In this document: positions 44,735 through 56,021 of the stretch, piece after piece
Numbering within the stretch: the first letter of the stretch is position 1
Layout of the letters: each line of letters begins with the position of its first letter
Assembly: GCA_005784505.1 (NCBI GenBank)
Contig: VCAZ01000018.1
Location: 1,808,816-1,872,815 of the forward strand
DNA: 64,000 bases
Direction of reading: 5' to 3'
Origin: Bagarius yarrelli
Taxonomy: Eukaryota; Chordata; Actinopteri; Siluriformes; Sisoridae
Notes under the pieces: generated by a model
Databases searched by the model: none
What the model was told of the DNA's origin: nothing
The model's input: the letters and a program-made list of their open reading frames with translations, nothing else
Made by a program: the position numbers and the translations under genes

Positions 44735-45920
44735 ATGACTCACAGCTGAATCTAAGAGACACGTCCACAGTGGACTTGGTTTAAGACACGTCCATGGCAG
44801 TCTTCAGGGTTACATAATGGAAATTTGTGATTGTGTTTGTACTGAGAATAGGAGGTGTTGAGAAACTTCCACAGTAGGGTATGTAGTAGACATTAACATT
44901 TGGGACATTGTGGACCAGTTGCGCCGGTAAGGTGTAAATCTTAGGCGTACTGACATTATGGAGTCGGGTTTTACATTGTATGGTAAGGCTTTGGAATTTG
45001 TCATATTTCAGCGGTGGCTTAGGGATGTTTCCCTGGCCAGACTAGTCGAGAGTGTGTGTGTTTGGGACAAATCCCTGGTGCACTTATGAAGGTTAAAGGC
45101 TTAATGTTGGTGATGGTGTTTGTGGCTCATAAAGTGATTTGAATGAATGAATTGGACGACTCGGTATAGAATGGTGTTTCTGGCATACAAAAAGAGAGCT
45201 AGTTTAATTTGGGACACAGTGGAAGACTGACAATGATGTTCTTATGGCCTAAGTACTTAACAGGACGGTGATTTGGGACACATCCACAGCAGACTAATCA
45301 TGGTGGTTATGACGCCTGAGTAAGGAATGGGATGTTATTAGGTAGACAAGTTGAAAGCATTTAAGTAATGGGGTCTATGTCGTCTAAGCAGGGAACAGGA
45401 TACACGATTTGGGACACCTACATAGGGAACTCATGTTGATGTTTCTGTTGCCTAAGTAGTAAAAGGGACTTGTTATTTGGGACATGTCCCAATTTTAGCG
45501 TCCTTTTCACTATATAGACAAAATAGACGCCGTAATAGCTTTTATGCTAGAATAATATCTTTTCATGCTTTTATGTGTCCTATTCTGGTGTCCTTGTTGC
45601 CTTTGTAGTGAACAGGACATGTTTTTTGGAACTAAGCAGTGGACTCATTATAGTGTCTATAGAGTAAATAGAAATTCCAATAGGAACCAAATCTTGTGTC
45701 CTTTTCACTACGTAGGCAACACAAACTACTGTACACTGTGAACATGTCCTCTGCATTGGGGGCTGCTGATTGTGTAGTTTATAGGACATCATGTCCAGTG
45801 TTATTTATATAGCAACAAGGAGGAGTAATTTGGGACATGCCTACAGTGATGTGACAGCTTGAACGCGGACGACTTTATGTAGTAGACGTTCTGTGTGATT
45901 TGGGACACGCCCATTAACCG
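44735..45920. repeat. Degenerate ~80-bp minisatellite with 'tttgggacacgtcca'
   Basis: Diverged units carry 'tttgggaca(c/t)(g/a)tcc', 'cagtgga' and 'gttgcctaagtagtaaa' at intervals near 80 bp, with frequent losses. No protein match exists in the frames that cross it. Confidence 0.7.
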
Positions 45921-46312
45921 ATTACCCGGATCTTTGAGCTTCAACCCCCCCAATTAGTTTGTCTTGGAATTCCTTCGTGGACCTGATGGTAAGAGACCGG
46001 TGGTTAGTAAATGCCGTTATTAAAATTGCATCTTTCAAACTAAACTAAACTCTGTAGTGGTAGCTCTACCGACTAATGTTATAGGATCCCTTGTTCAAGG
46101 CTAGCAATGTTTCTGTGCTGGTTCAGATCCAGGATCTGGGCATCTGCTCAGGATTGTTTTTTAAAGGAGGACAAAAAAAACCCCCCAGAAAAAGTCGATT
46201 CTGGCCTCAGTGGAAAAGTGGTATGAGAGATCTTTGATTGGGTTTTAAATAAAATGAACAAACTTAGTTTTGAGTCAGCTCGATTTTTTTCCCCATCATC
46301 TTTAAATTTTAT

Positions 46313-46466
46313 GGTGTTTGGCAGATGTTCCTAACCAGAGTGACTTACATTTATTGCTTTTATACAATTGAGCAATTGGCAATTAAGGGCTTTGCTCAAA
46401 GGGTCCAACAGTGGTAACTTGGTGGTGCTGGGAATCAAACCATGAGCTTCCAATTAGCCACTTGCC
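46313..46466 (-). mobile_element. Type A SINE, antisense, near complete
   Basis: The + strand shows 'gtttggcagatgttcctaac', 'caattaagggctttgctcaa', 'ggtggtgctgggaatcaaac' and a truncated head. Confidence 0.85.
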
Positions 46467-46469
46467 CTT

Positions 46470-46633
46470 TTTTATTAGCATGCTAGGTTGTGCTCCTGAT
46501 TCTTAAGAAGTTTGATTGATTAAGAAGTTGCCTGTGAAAATTAGCATCTCATGCTAGCAAGTTATCTATTTTCATCTTGCTGTCTATTGTAATTTTCCCT
46601 TGTCCTTTATAATCTATGCACTTGTTTTCTCTG

Positions 46634-46664
<31 letters not shown>

Positions 46665-48120
46665 AATGCAGCATTGAAAGACACTAACATTTAATTATTC
46701 TTTAATTGTTACTTTGCGTAATTTCTTTCTCTCTCCGGCACACACCGAGGGCGTCTCATCTTTTTTTTTTTGTTTATTAATTAAGCGGAATTGTCGTTGC
46801 GTCGTTTGCCGTGACTTCATTAGCATCTTTCTGACCTTATTAGCATTCGCCCGACCTCGTTAGCATAAAATATTCGGGTTTTTTTAGCAACATTTAAGAA
46901 GCGTCTCTTCAGACATCTGGCACATTTTCACTGGTTAATATAATAAAATCTTTTCTAACAAACAAAAATGAAAAGAATCTCTGCATTTATAGGGCTTATT
47001 GTTGTAAGCATATTAGCGGTAGCTTTAGTTAGTAACAAAAGACACATTTGCGAAAAATTGTATGTGATTAATTACTTATTTTTATATGTTTAATATAAGA
47101 CTTTGCATTCCTTGTCTCATTAGCATATCTCTGAGCTAATTAGCGTAAGCCCACCCTAAGCTCCACTAATATAAAATGTCATTTGTACTGATATTACGAC
47201 CCAATTATTTCTTATTTAGAAATAGCTTCCGGCGTTTAACCAACCCAGCTAATTAATTATTAACACTAATTACCATGTAGTTTCTTATTACATCAGTAGC
47301 ATAAAGTTATGATAACAACTTAAAGATTTGCAACGTTAAATTTTGTCCTCGTAGTTTTTTTTTTCTAGTACTAATTAATGCTGCTTTTTAACGATGTCTG
47401 TTGTTTGGACAAAACGTAAAATTAATAAGCAATAAAAAACTTGCACAGGTTTAAATTAGCTAGATATCATTGTCACAATAAACAATGTTTCGTAGTCATA
47501 GCAATTTCATAGCTTGATTTTGATTGGTCGGAAGATTCGTCCTATTTCTAGCCGCTATAGCTATACCTGATTTTTGTTAATACACTCATTATAATACTTT
47601 CGCTTAATTAAAATTTTTTTTTTTTTTTGGCGGTTCGTACAGGATCGACTGTTACATACTGTAGCTATTGTAATATTGGGTGTTTGACAATATTAACGAA
47701 AATATGACTCTTTTACATACTTACATAACATATAATTACTGTGATTGCAAAATACACGCAGTTATTTGTTGTGTCTCGATTATTCGTTATTATAGATCGT
47801 AAAATTAATTGTTAGTGGCTAGCTAGTTATTTTTAATTTAGATTTTTACCCCAAAATTTAAACAGGAATTAAACTGCTACCAAAACTAGGTCTTGTCCAA
47901 TCAGAAGCATTTATAATATTGCGTAAGTTGGTATTAATTTCTAAGGTATTATTTAGCTAGCTAACTAAATCAAACACACGCATTCTGGGGTTTTTTCCGT
48001 CTCTACAGTGTAAGAATGAGACCAATGGATGGGAAATGATGTCATCCTCCAATCTGTCTCTGTCTTACTATCTTACCCCCGACTACCCCCCCCCAAACCC
48101 ACACACACACAGTGTCTCGC
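46470..48120. other. AT-rich non-coding DNA
   Basis: No gene is recognised. It holds a (CA)~15 at about 46632-46662 and recurring 'ttagcat' or 'gctaatta' words. Poly-T tracts lie near 46760, 47357 and 47618. Confidence 0.55.
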
Positions 48121-48245
48121 TCTTTCTTTGTCTTTCACTCTCTGCTATGCCAACTCTTTGAATACCCAGAGGTCAGTGGCTGGGCGCCATGGCAACGAAT
48201 AAAGTTCCCGTCCGGTCGAACTTCTTCTTCAGGCGGCTGAGTGGC

Positions 48246-48247
48246 AC

Positions 48248-48282
<35 letters not shown>

Positions 48283-48407
48283 ACACTTTTCCTGCCCTGT
48301 AGCGTCTCTAAGTGCGTGATGGAGTGTGTGGCAGTTTGTGATGTGATGGAACCTGACCTGCTTCCACACTGACGCAGACAATGGAGTGGGAACTCCAGGA
48401 GACAGGG

Positions 48408-48480
<73 letters not shown>
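48246..48480. repeat. (CA)~15 and (GT)~33 microsatellites
   Basis: A (CA)n at 48246-48275 is followed by ~135 bp of mixed sequence and a very long, pure (GT)n at about 48411-48477. The reverse frame at 48135-48527 is an artefact of these runs. Confidence 0.97.
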
Positions 48481-48482
<2 letters not shown>

Positions 48483-48549
48483 AACCACACATGGACAGGG
48501 CTCTGAGTCACGATAAATTAAGGACAAGAATCAGAACAGAAAGGTTACA

Positions 48550-48579
48550 TTTCTCTCTCTATCTCTTTTTCTCTCTTTT

Positions 48580-48617
<38 letters not shown>

Positions 48618-48635
48618 ACTCTCTCACTCTCTCTT
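48550..48635. repeat. (CT)n-rich tract
   Basis: Repeated 'ctctctct' with occasional 'ttt' and 'ctcact' interruptions. Confidence 0.92.
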
Positions 48636-48759
48636 GCTCTTTTGTGTGTGCACACTCATGCATGGGGTTTCATTTATGTGTGTGTATTTGTGTGTGTGAG
48701 CGATAAGAACCTTAGAATATATTCAGCAGCATACTTATCAGACACACACACACACACAC

Positions 48760-49030
48760 GCACGCACATACACACTTCCTAATATAATGTACTTACAAGG
48801 ACCTGCCATTGACTTACATAATTACGCTAACCTTAACTTTGGTGACCAGAGCAAAAAAAAATGATTTGTGGCTTTTTTTTTTTTATCTCATAAAGAAATA
48901 ATTTTAGTTTTTATTTTTAATTTTAGTGTTAATAAAACAGGGGGAAGGGCAGTTTTTAGAGATTAAAACTGTCGGAGGTTTTTGTCCTTACGATGATATG
49001 AATATGTCCCCCACACATTTTATTTATTAA
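48760..49030. repeat. Single diverged 'ggacc…' family unit with poly-T
   Basis: 'acttacaaggacctgccatt' and 'gacttacataattacgctaa' match a motif shared with the fish 'ggtccccacaa' repeats elsewhere in the window. Homopolymer A and T runs follow. Confidence 0.45.
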
Positions 49031-49453
49031 GAACAAATATTGCTTTTAATGTTTGCTGAATTATTTCACTTTCACTGTTTTAAACTTTTAGCAAAAAATG
49101 ATGTCATTCTTTTTAACCAGCTTTTACTTTTAAGCTTCTAATAAAAATGTAAAATCGCAACTATTTGTTATCCACTTGATTTTATCTATTAAAAACAAAG
49201 CAGGGTTTTGGGGGTTTTTTCTTTTTTCTTAGCTACAATCTGTATGCTAAAGTTGCTTTTATGCCAAATATACCTTTGTTTTATAGTTCCTTACTGTTTA
49301 CTGTGTTTAATCAATAAATAAAGTAGCTAACTTAGTTATTTTTAAAGGGTTGTACTAGCATTTCATTCTTAAAACTGGCATTTGTAATAAGACTCAAAAT
49401 TAGTGGGGGGGGTTTTCTTAAAGGCAAGTCACCGTTTGGTAAAACAGCACCTT

Positions 49454-49728
49454 CATCCATCCATCCATCCATCCATCATCTATACCTGCTTATTCCCTAA
49501 TTCGGGGTAACAGGGATCTGCTGGAGTCTATCCCAGCCGTCTCTGAAAGGGTGAAAGACAGGAGGGGGGACACCCTGAACAGGTCACCAGTCCATCACAG
49601 GACCACACACACACAAACTCACTCCTATGGGCAATTTAGGATCACCAATCGATCTTTCATACATGTTTTTGGACTGTGGGAGAAAACCGGAGAACCCGGA
49701 GGCAACCATGCTTAACTACTAAGCCATT
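49454..49728 (-). mobile_element. DANA/HE1-like SINE, antisense, internally deleted
   Basis: It starts with the 'tccatccatccatcc' tail complement and keeps 'gggatctgctggagtctatc', 'tacatgtttttggactgtgg' and 'gaaaaccggagaacccggag'. It then jumps to 'ccatgcttaactactaagcc', so ~100 bp including box B is deleted. Confidence 0.85.
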
Positions 49729-49729
49729 T

Positions 49730-51540
49730 TTAATACAAATCCAGAAATTACGTAGTATAAACATAACATAAAAAGGTCACTTTCATTACTTCAGACTGGT
49801 TTTTATACTTGTTTTTATACAGCTGTACAGATCTTCGAATTTGAGAGGAAAAAAAAGAAAAAGAAAAAGAAAAGAAAAGCAGGGACCGCCAGAGGCTTAT
49901 AAATCCTGACAAGAAGATTTATGATCATTAACTTTTATGACAGTTCTAGAAATAACAAATTGCCAAATATGAATGTTGTTATGCCTCTAAATCATGTCAA
50001 CTGAAATCAAATTAGGAGTTTTACGAAATGAAGAAAAAAAATAATGGCTTTAATGAAAAGATCCTGATTTTGGAACAGTTCACTACATAAACTGAGTTAA
50101 ATATTAATAATGATGTCTCCAATGATGTGGACTCGTCTAGTTCAACCAGGAAGTTCAAAGCAGGAAGTTCTGCCCGAAACCCCTGAATCATGTTGATCTC
50201 ACAGACACTGTTAAACGCCTGAATTCACTAATCCAACAGTGAAGGACAGAAGGTTGGATTGGATAATGACGAGTGTGTTTAAGTTAATGGTCTGTGGTGG
50301 TGTGTTATAAGTCAAAATCAACTGTTATTTATTAGTTACAATAATGTACACGTTTGTTAGCTAGAAACAAATTAGTGTTGCTAATTAAGAAAAAAAAAAC
50401 CCCCAAGGGACATAGGGACAAATCACTTAACCCAAATTCCGCGGACTCGTTTCGGATTTCTAACTTCCGCGTTCTCCTATATTAATAATAATAAATAATA
50501 ATAATACATTTTATTTAAAAGAGCCTTTTAGGACACATACGGACACCGTACAAAGAAAACATTGTAACTCGGAACTAGTCGCTGTCACCTGGACCCTATA
50601 CCAGACTATTTATCCTTACCTACATTTTGCTTAGCCTAGCATAATTAATAACAGAGTGCTAATTTTCCTTAGTTATTTTCCTTCCTAGTGCGAATGGATC
50701 CCAACTTGGACATAATAATATTGGAAATAATAATATTACTTAGAGCAGATGAAGTTAATTTAGGTGTAAGTACAATGTACAAAACCCTGTGATGGCCTTG
50801 ACTTTTCTTATATCGGTGAATTTAATAATACAAAACCGATATCTGTAATTAAAAAGGCTAAAATATCATGAAAAATATTGTAAAAACGATCATCGGACGG
50901 GCTCCTAGTTATAAAACTTTACCTGTTGTGTATTACAAAAGACTGAAACTGGAGACTCCTTCCACGAATGTTAGTGTCTTTCTAGAGGAAACTGTTACAC
51001 AGGTTATATAACGGACGTAAACATCATCTGACCAATCAGAATAGGAGAAACTCTCAAGAAACATCGCTTGACAAACGCATTTAACGACTTCATTTGTTCT
51101 TTTTCTAAATGATTTCTTCAAACCAAATCCAATTCCAAAATATCCAAATACAGCAAAGCTTTTTCAGGATAATGAGATCCACAGAGATGGAACCCAAAAA
51201 AAAAAAAAACCCCAACAACATCAAGCACATTTCACAGATCAGTAATTCTAATTATTTAGACTTGGAGCACATTATCTTTCTAATTATATACATATCACAA
51301 AAAAAAAGTCCGTTACTTTATTACCCTGGTTCAAGACGTGATCATGTGACGATGGGGTTATTTTTTACTTGGAGAAGTTTTCACTAGTTTTTTTTTTTTT
51401 TTTTTATTGAAATATAATAAATTGTCAATTGGGACATTCGACTTTTCCTTCATTTAGTAGATGAAGGTTTGTGTTAAGTTGTTAAAAAAGCAGTTGGTTT
51501 GTACAATAGTGATTGGAAACAGGCTGAAATGAAAATCTAA
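49730..51540. other. AT-rich non-coding DNA
   Basis: No gene is recognised. A short segment at about 50941-50965 ('aaactggagactccttcca') resembles the start of the 12.2-kb triplicated unit. Homopolymer runs occur near 50390, 51195 and 51390. Confidence 0.5.
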
Positions 51541-51541
51541 A

Positions 51542-51738
51542 CATATATATATATAATGATATAAGATAGATAAAATGGGAATAATCATAATATATATATA
51601 TATAAAATAGGGAATATATATATATATATATAGTATATATATATATTATATGTCTATATATATATATATATATAGTATATATATATATATAATAATACAT
51701 ATAAAATATAGGGAATAATCAGGTGTAGTATATATATA

Positions 51739-51785
<47 letters not shown>

Positions 51786-51826
51786 ATATATAATTATATA
51801 TGTGTATATATAATATATATTAAAAT

Positions 51827-51890
<64 letters not shown>

Positions 51891-51895
51891 ATCTA
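51542..51895. repeat. Large compound (TA)n block
   Basis: About 350 bp is mostly alternating TA with 'tatataatga', 'aaaatagggaatata' and 'tatctatc' interruptions, ending in (TCTA)n next to a SINE. Tyr/Ile-rich minus-strand frames are artefacts. Confidence 0.96.
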
Positions 51896-51904
51896 TCTGC
51901 TGAA

Positions 51905-52173
51905 GCCAGGCAGGAGAGGGACACACCCTGGACAGGTCACCAGTCCATCACAGGGTCAAACACACTCACACTCACTCCTATGGGCAATTTAGAATCACCA
52001 ATCAATCTAACATACATGTTTTTGGAGTGTGGGAGGGAAACCGGAGAACCCGGAGTAAACCCAGACAAGAACCCACGGGGAGAAACATGCAAACTCCACA
52101 CAGAAAGACCCCTGCAGGGGAATCGAACCCGGCACCTTTTTGCTGTGAGGCAACAGTGCTGAACACTAAGCCA
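51905..52173 (-). mobile_element. DANA/HE1-like SINE, antisense
   Basis: The + strand shows 'ggacaggtcaccagtccatc', 'caatttagaatcaccaatca', 'gggaaaccggagaacccgga', 'gaaacatgcaaactccacac' and the box B complement 'ggggaatcgaacccggcacc'. The frames at 51980-52162 and 52002-52307 are this SINE. Its 3' end is replaced by the TA block. Confidence 0.88.
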
Positions 52174-52174
52174 C

Positions 52175-52870
52175 TTAAGCCTTTGCTAAACATGCTTCGA
52201 TTACCTATGAAAATTTCTTGCAAAATGATGGTTCTAAAGGCAAAAGTTTCACTGAATTTTTTGAATTTTTTGGCTTTATTATTCGCACATTTTTCAATGT
52301 TGGACATATGTTGAATATTTTATTTTTATTTATTAATGTCAGTATTTGTTTGCACGACCTTACGTGTAGAAATAAAGTTGGAATTTCCGAGGTTTCAATT
52401 TTACAAATTACTAAATTCAATAAAAACTTTTTTACTTAAAAAATTTTACAGTTGAACTGGAAATTATTTTTAAGGACCCTTCATTGGAGTATTTTTTTAA
52501 CTCTCGGCAAATACAAACCTATAATAAAAAAAAAAATCCATAATTTTTGAATTAAAATATTGTAACACGGTAATAAAATACCAGTGATATGAAATGTAAT
52601 ATAAGTCCATGCCTTCTCCTGTGTTATATTCATCTTCGAATGAAGTGATAGCTCGAGGCTGAAGTTGATCTCCGAGAAAAAGAAGAAAAAAAGCGAGGGG
52701 GGAGGCGGGGGGGAATGGGGGGGGGGGTCGCAGTGACTGCAACGAGAGAAGGAGTAATCATGCTTTTCTGCACCGGATGCATTTTCAGATTCCTGAAGGA
52801 GTTTTTTTTCTTCCATTCTTTAATTGTTCACGGATCGAAAATCGGAGACATGGAAACGGGAGAGGGGGGA
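52175..52870. other. AT-rich non-coding DNA
   Basis: No gene is recognised. A G-rich stretch lies at about 52695-52728 ('ggggggaatgggggggggg'). Confidence 0.5.
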
Positions 52871-52879
52871 AAAATAACC

Positions 52880-52942
52880 CACCCCCCCCCCCCCCCCCCA
52901 CAAAACCCCCGCACCCCAATTTTTTTTTTTTTTTTTTTTTTT
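52880..52942. repeat. Poly-C run then poly-T run
   Basis: About 18 C are followed by a short C-rich spacer and about 23 T. Homopolymers this long are unreliable in length. Confidence 0.9.
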
Positions 52943-52974
52943 GGTTCACATTCCAGACTCGAATGATTTCATAA

Positions 52975-53245
52975 AGCGGATAAACACTTTCACAGATGAA
53001 CTGCACGTAACGACTGTTTGGAAAAACGAGTCAAACAGCTCCCGGCTATGTTATGGCTAACGTTTCCAAATGAAATTCTGTAGCAGATTGATGGCGTTTG
53101 CATAGGATTTCTTGTAGCTCGCGCCAATAATATGAAATAACGTACATGCAAACAATGTGTGCGGTGTTTAAATTTGCTCTCGGAGTAAAAAAATTCACTC
53201 CATACTGCTACCGACAAGGTCTGAATGATGAACAGTCCTAGCACT
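52975..53245. other. Conserved non-coding element candidate
   Basis: About 270 bp is free of repeats, with words such as 'cgcgccaataatatgaaata' and 'gatggcgtttgcatagg'. The minus-strand frame of 84 codons matches nothing I know. Composition suggests constraint; this is unproven. Confidence 0.3.
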
Positions 53246-53474
53246 CGGGTGGTAACCAGCGTTGTCCTAATCGTGAAGAAAACATGGGGGTTTTTTTTTA
53301 CAATGAGGATTTTCCGCCTCTTTCGTGATCGTTATTGGTTAGAATTACTAACTTTACGATAGCTTTTTTAAAGAAAAATACATTTAACGCATGTCCAAAT
53401 GTTTTTGCAATAAAATCGTGGAATTGAGTGTAAATTTCCCCAGCCTACTGCACCACTGTGTAAAACAGTTTAGC

Positions 53475-53550
53475 TTCTCTTTGGTGAAAATCATCAGGGA
53501 AATGCTTTACAAGCTCTCTCATGCTAATTTTTATTGAGAGACATTAGCGC
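53475..53550. repeat. Short repeat shared with 9838-9920
   Basis: 'tggtgaaaatcatcagggaa', 'atgctttacaagctctctc' and 'gacattagcgc' parallel the sequence at the upstream edge of the L2-like relic. On the minus strand LVKHFPDDFH here compares with LAKQFPNVFH there. It is probably another fragment of the same LINE family. Confidence 0.45.
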
Positions 53551-53551
53551 A

Positions 53552-53712
53552 GGGTTTAACAGACTCGGTCCTGGCGGGCCGGTGTCCCGCAGAGTTTAGC
53601 TTCAACCCTAATTAAACACACCTAAACTGGCCAATTAAGGTTTTGCTAGGTATACTTACGCGGTGCGTTAAGGAAACTCTGAAGGACACCGACCCTCCAG
53701 GACTGGGTCTGG
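53552..53712. mobile_element. Palindromic MITE-like element
   Basis: The left arm 'ggtcctggcgggccggtgtc' and right arm 'gacaccgaccctccagga' are inverse, with 'caaccctaattaaacacacc' in the middle. It runs straight into a SINE head at about 53710. Confidence 0.78.
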
Positions 53713-53862
53713 TGTTGGACTACTAACCTGAAGATTGTGGGTTCAATTCCCAGCTCCACCAAGTCACCACTGTTGGGCCCCTGAGTAAGGCCCTTAATCC
53801 TCAATTGCTTAGTTAAATGTAAGTCGCTCTGGATAAGGGTGTCTACCAAATGCCGTGCCTAA
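53708..53862 (+). mobile_element. Type A SINE fused to palindromic element
   Basis: 'ctggtgttggactactaacc', 'gggttcaattcccagctcca', 'gcccctgagtaaggccctta' and 'gtcgctctggataagggtgt', ending 'accaaatgcc'. The first ~15 bp of the head is missing at the junction with the palindromic element. Confidence 0.87.
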
Positions 53863-54390
53863 AACTACTAAGGCTGCTTGATCTGAAGCTAAGCTTGCTA
53901 CATTGTAGCAATGTACTTGAGTGTGTGGGTGTGTGTCTGTGGGCAGATGGTGACGACGGTGAATTACTCATGACTAGGTGGCTAGGTGTTCACCCTGGGG
54001 CAGGTTGGTCTTGTTATTATGGTGATGCAGGATACAACACACACACTTCACCATCTTGCAGTAGCCCTCAAGTCCCCAGGTGTTTTAAAATGTACAGTCA
54101 ATAAGTTGGCAGCTATAAATCAAAGCCCCTTACCCCTCAGGGACCATTCAGGGTAAAATTAATTCCGCCGCATCGATCTTCCTTGTCTCGTATCGGAGCT
54201 CAACATCTTAGGCTGATATGATTCGACAAAACTTCAAAAAAGGAAAAACACACCCTCCGTTTTGAAGGAAAGAGAAAAAAACTAGTTTAAGGCTTGGGTG
54301 GAAGGAGGAGTAAAACCCTGGCAATTGAATATTGAGTATTGGTTAAGGATAAGTGGGGCTGGAAAGACAGAAATACTTTCAAGGAATACA
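53863..54390. other. Non-coding DNA, no gene recognised
   Basis: Mixed sequence with a few GT and CA words. The 84-codon frame at 53850-54104 matches nothing I know. Confidence 0.5.
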
Positions 54391-54580
54391 TTTACAGTTA
54401 GGGCATTTGGCAGACGCCCGTATCCAGAGCGACTTACATTATTCTCTGTTATACAACTGAGCAATTAGGGGTTAAGGGCCTTGTTCAGGGGCCCTACATT
54501 GGTAGCATTGTGTTGCATTGGAACAAACCCCAGTCAATACATTAATAGTCTAACACTTTAACCACTGCGCTATCACTTCC
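54391..54580 (-). mobile_element. Type A SINE, antisense, full structure
   Basis: The + strand shows 'gggcatttggcagacgcccg', 'tatccagagcgacttacatt', 'gttaagggccttgttcaggg' and 'taacactttaaccactgcgc'. All blocks are present, though box B is diverged. Confidence 0.87.
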
Positions 54581-55319
54581 GCCAATTTAGAGAGGTACTG
54601 GATACTGTAAGGGGTAATAAAATAGGTAGGGGCAGAAAAGACAAGCATTAAAAAGTACTTGTTTACAAGGCAGTAATATGGGAATAATGAAAAATGTAGA
54701 AGGGTATGACTTGTAGGTAAAGTGGTGTATTAAAAGGTAATTGATTTTAGACCCTGGAGAGTTTGGAGGGTGATTTTAGAGGTAAAGAGAAGAAACATGA
54801 GACATAAAGTGAAATCCAGCCAAGTTAGTCTCGAGTACAGTGGTATAAGTGTAACTAATGAGGAGATTTAAAAGACTCTGAGTTCTGTTCATACCTAAAT
54901 CCAGGTAAAATACGGTCTTGAGCCGGGTAAAATCTACAAGTTTTAAGGGTTATTCTGATCTCTTTTGGGACAGAAAATGGGCAATAAAATTTGTATAGGG
55001 GTAATTAAGGTAAGATCTTCAGAAGGTAATATTGTTACCTTTTATTGGGTAAAATTGGTTAGTGAGATGAGGTATAAAAGATATTTTAGGGTATTAAGCA
55101 GTAGGCAGATAGGTTTAACTAGTGTTTGTGGTTAAAAGGGGGCAGATGAGGTTAGTAAAAAAGGTGAGATGGTCCATCTCATATGACCATCATATGACAC
55201 CAGAGCACTGTAACGAGGGGCAGGTAGAAATGATGGGAATGGTCCCAGTAGTAGACATAGGAGTAGAGTAAGTAGGCAGGTGTGTTCAGGAGTAAATTAT
55301 AAAGGTATGTTGGGTAGCA

Positions 55320-55730
55320 TTAGGTGTGTAGCAACTCAGGCTGCGTGGGCAGGAGACAGTGTGAGATGAACGAAGCGGTGCTTTATTCATTGCAGAGTTG
55401 TAGAAGAGGCAAGTAGCAGTACGGATGCTGTCGACAGTATGTTCTGGGTAAATAGTTGTCCATGCAGTGAGGTGAAGAAGCGAGGCAGCTCCCAGTAAGA
55501 ATCGGGCCGTGCTTCAGCTTTACTATCCTTGTTGCCTCTACAGAAAGCTGAAAAATCAGTGAGTGTGACGGTAAGATTCGTCTTGCCCTTCTAACTGTGT
55601 TGAGCCTCATGTGTTTCTCTCCTCTTTTTGCTGACGAGGAGTTGGGTGGGCTGTTTAAATCAGCTTCCTGTGCAGCCATGTGTTTTTCTGACAACTGTTG
55701 TGTGCTGAGGATCACGATGAATTGTATTAA
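55320..55730 (-). other. Foreign island in the array, LTR-like or old exon
   Basis: It differs in composition from the flanking purine-rich repeats. On the minus strand a 110-codon frame (55715-55383) is followed by 'ctgcaatgaataaagcaccg', a poly(A)-signal-like word, then a 'tgtctcctg' word. This order resembles a short solo LTR or a decayed terminal exon. No family is recognised. Confidence 0.25.
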
Positions 55731-55880
55731 TTTAGCACCTGCGATGGTGGAGCATAAAGGGTCGTCTTGAGGAGTATTCCCTTAAAGGCGTAGGGGTCAC
55801 GGGCACTTAAGACTTAGATATGGTTAATGGTTACAAAGGAGCAGATGAGACCAAAGTGATCTGGACCACTTAGAGAGACA

Positions 55881-56021
55881 CAGTGCTAATTGGAAGATCG
55901 GGGTTCGATTCCCAGCACCACCAAGATACCACTGCTTGGCCCCTGAGCAAGGCCCTTGACCCTTAATTGCTCAGTTGTATAAAAAAAGATACATGCAAGT
56001 CAAATACTGTAAATGTAAATG
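55881..56021 (+). mobile_element. Type A SINE
   Basis: 'cagtgctaattggaagatcg', box B 'gggttcgattcccag', 'gcccctgagcaaggcccttg' and 'attgctcagttgtataa', ending in repeated 'aaatgtaaat'. The central 'cgctctggataaggg' block has been deleted. Confidence 0.85.
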
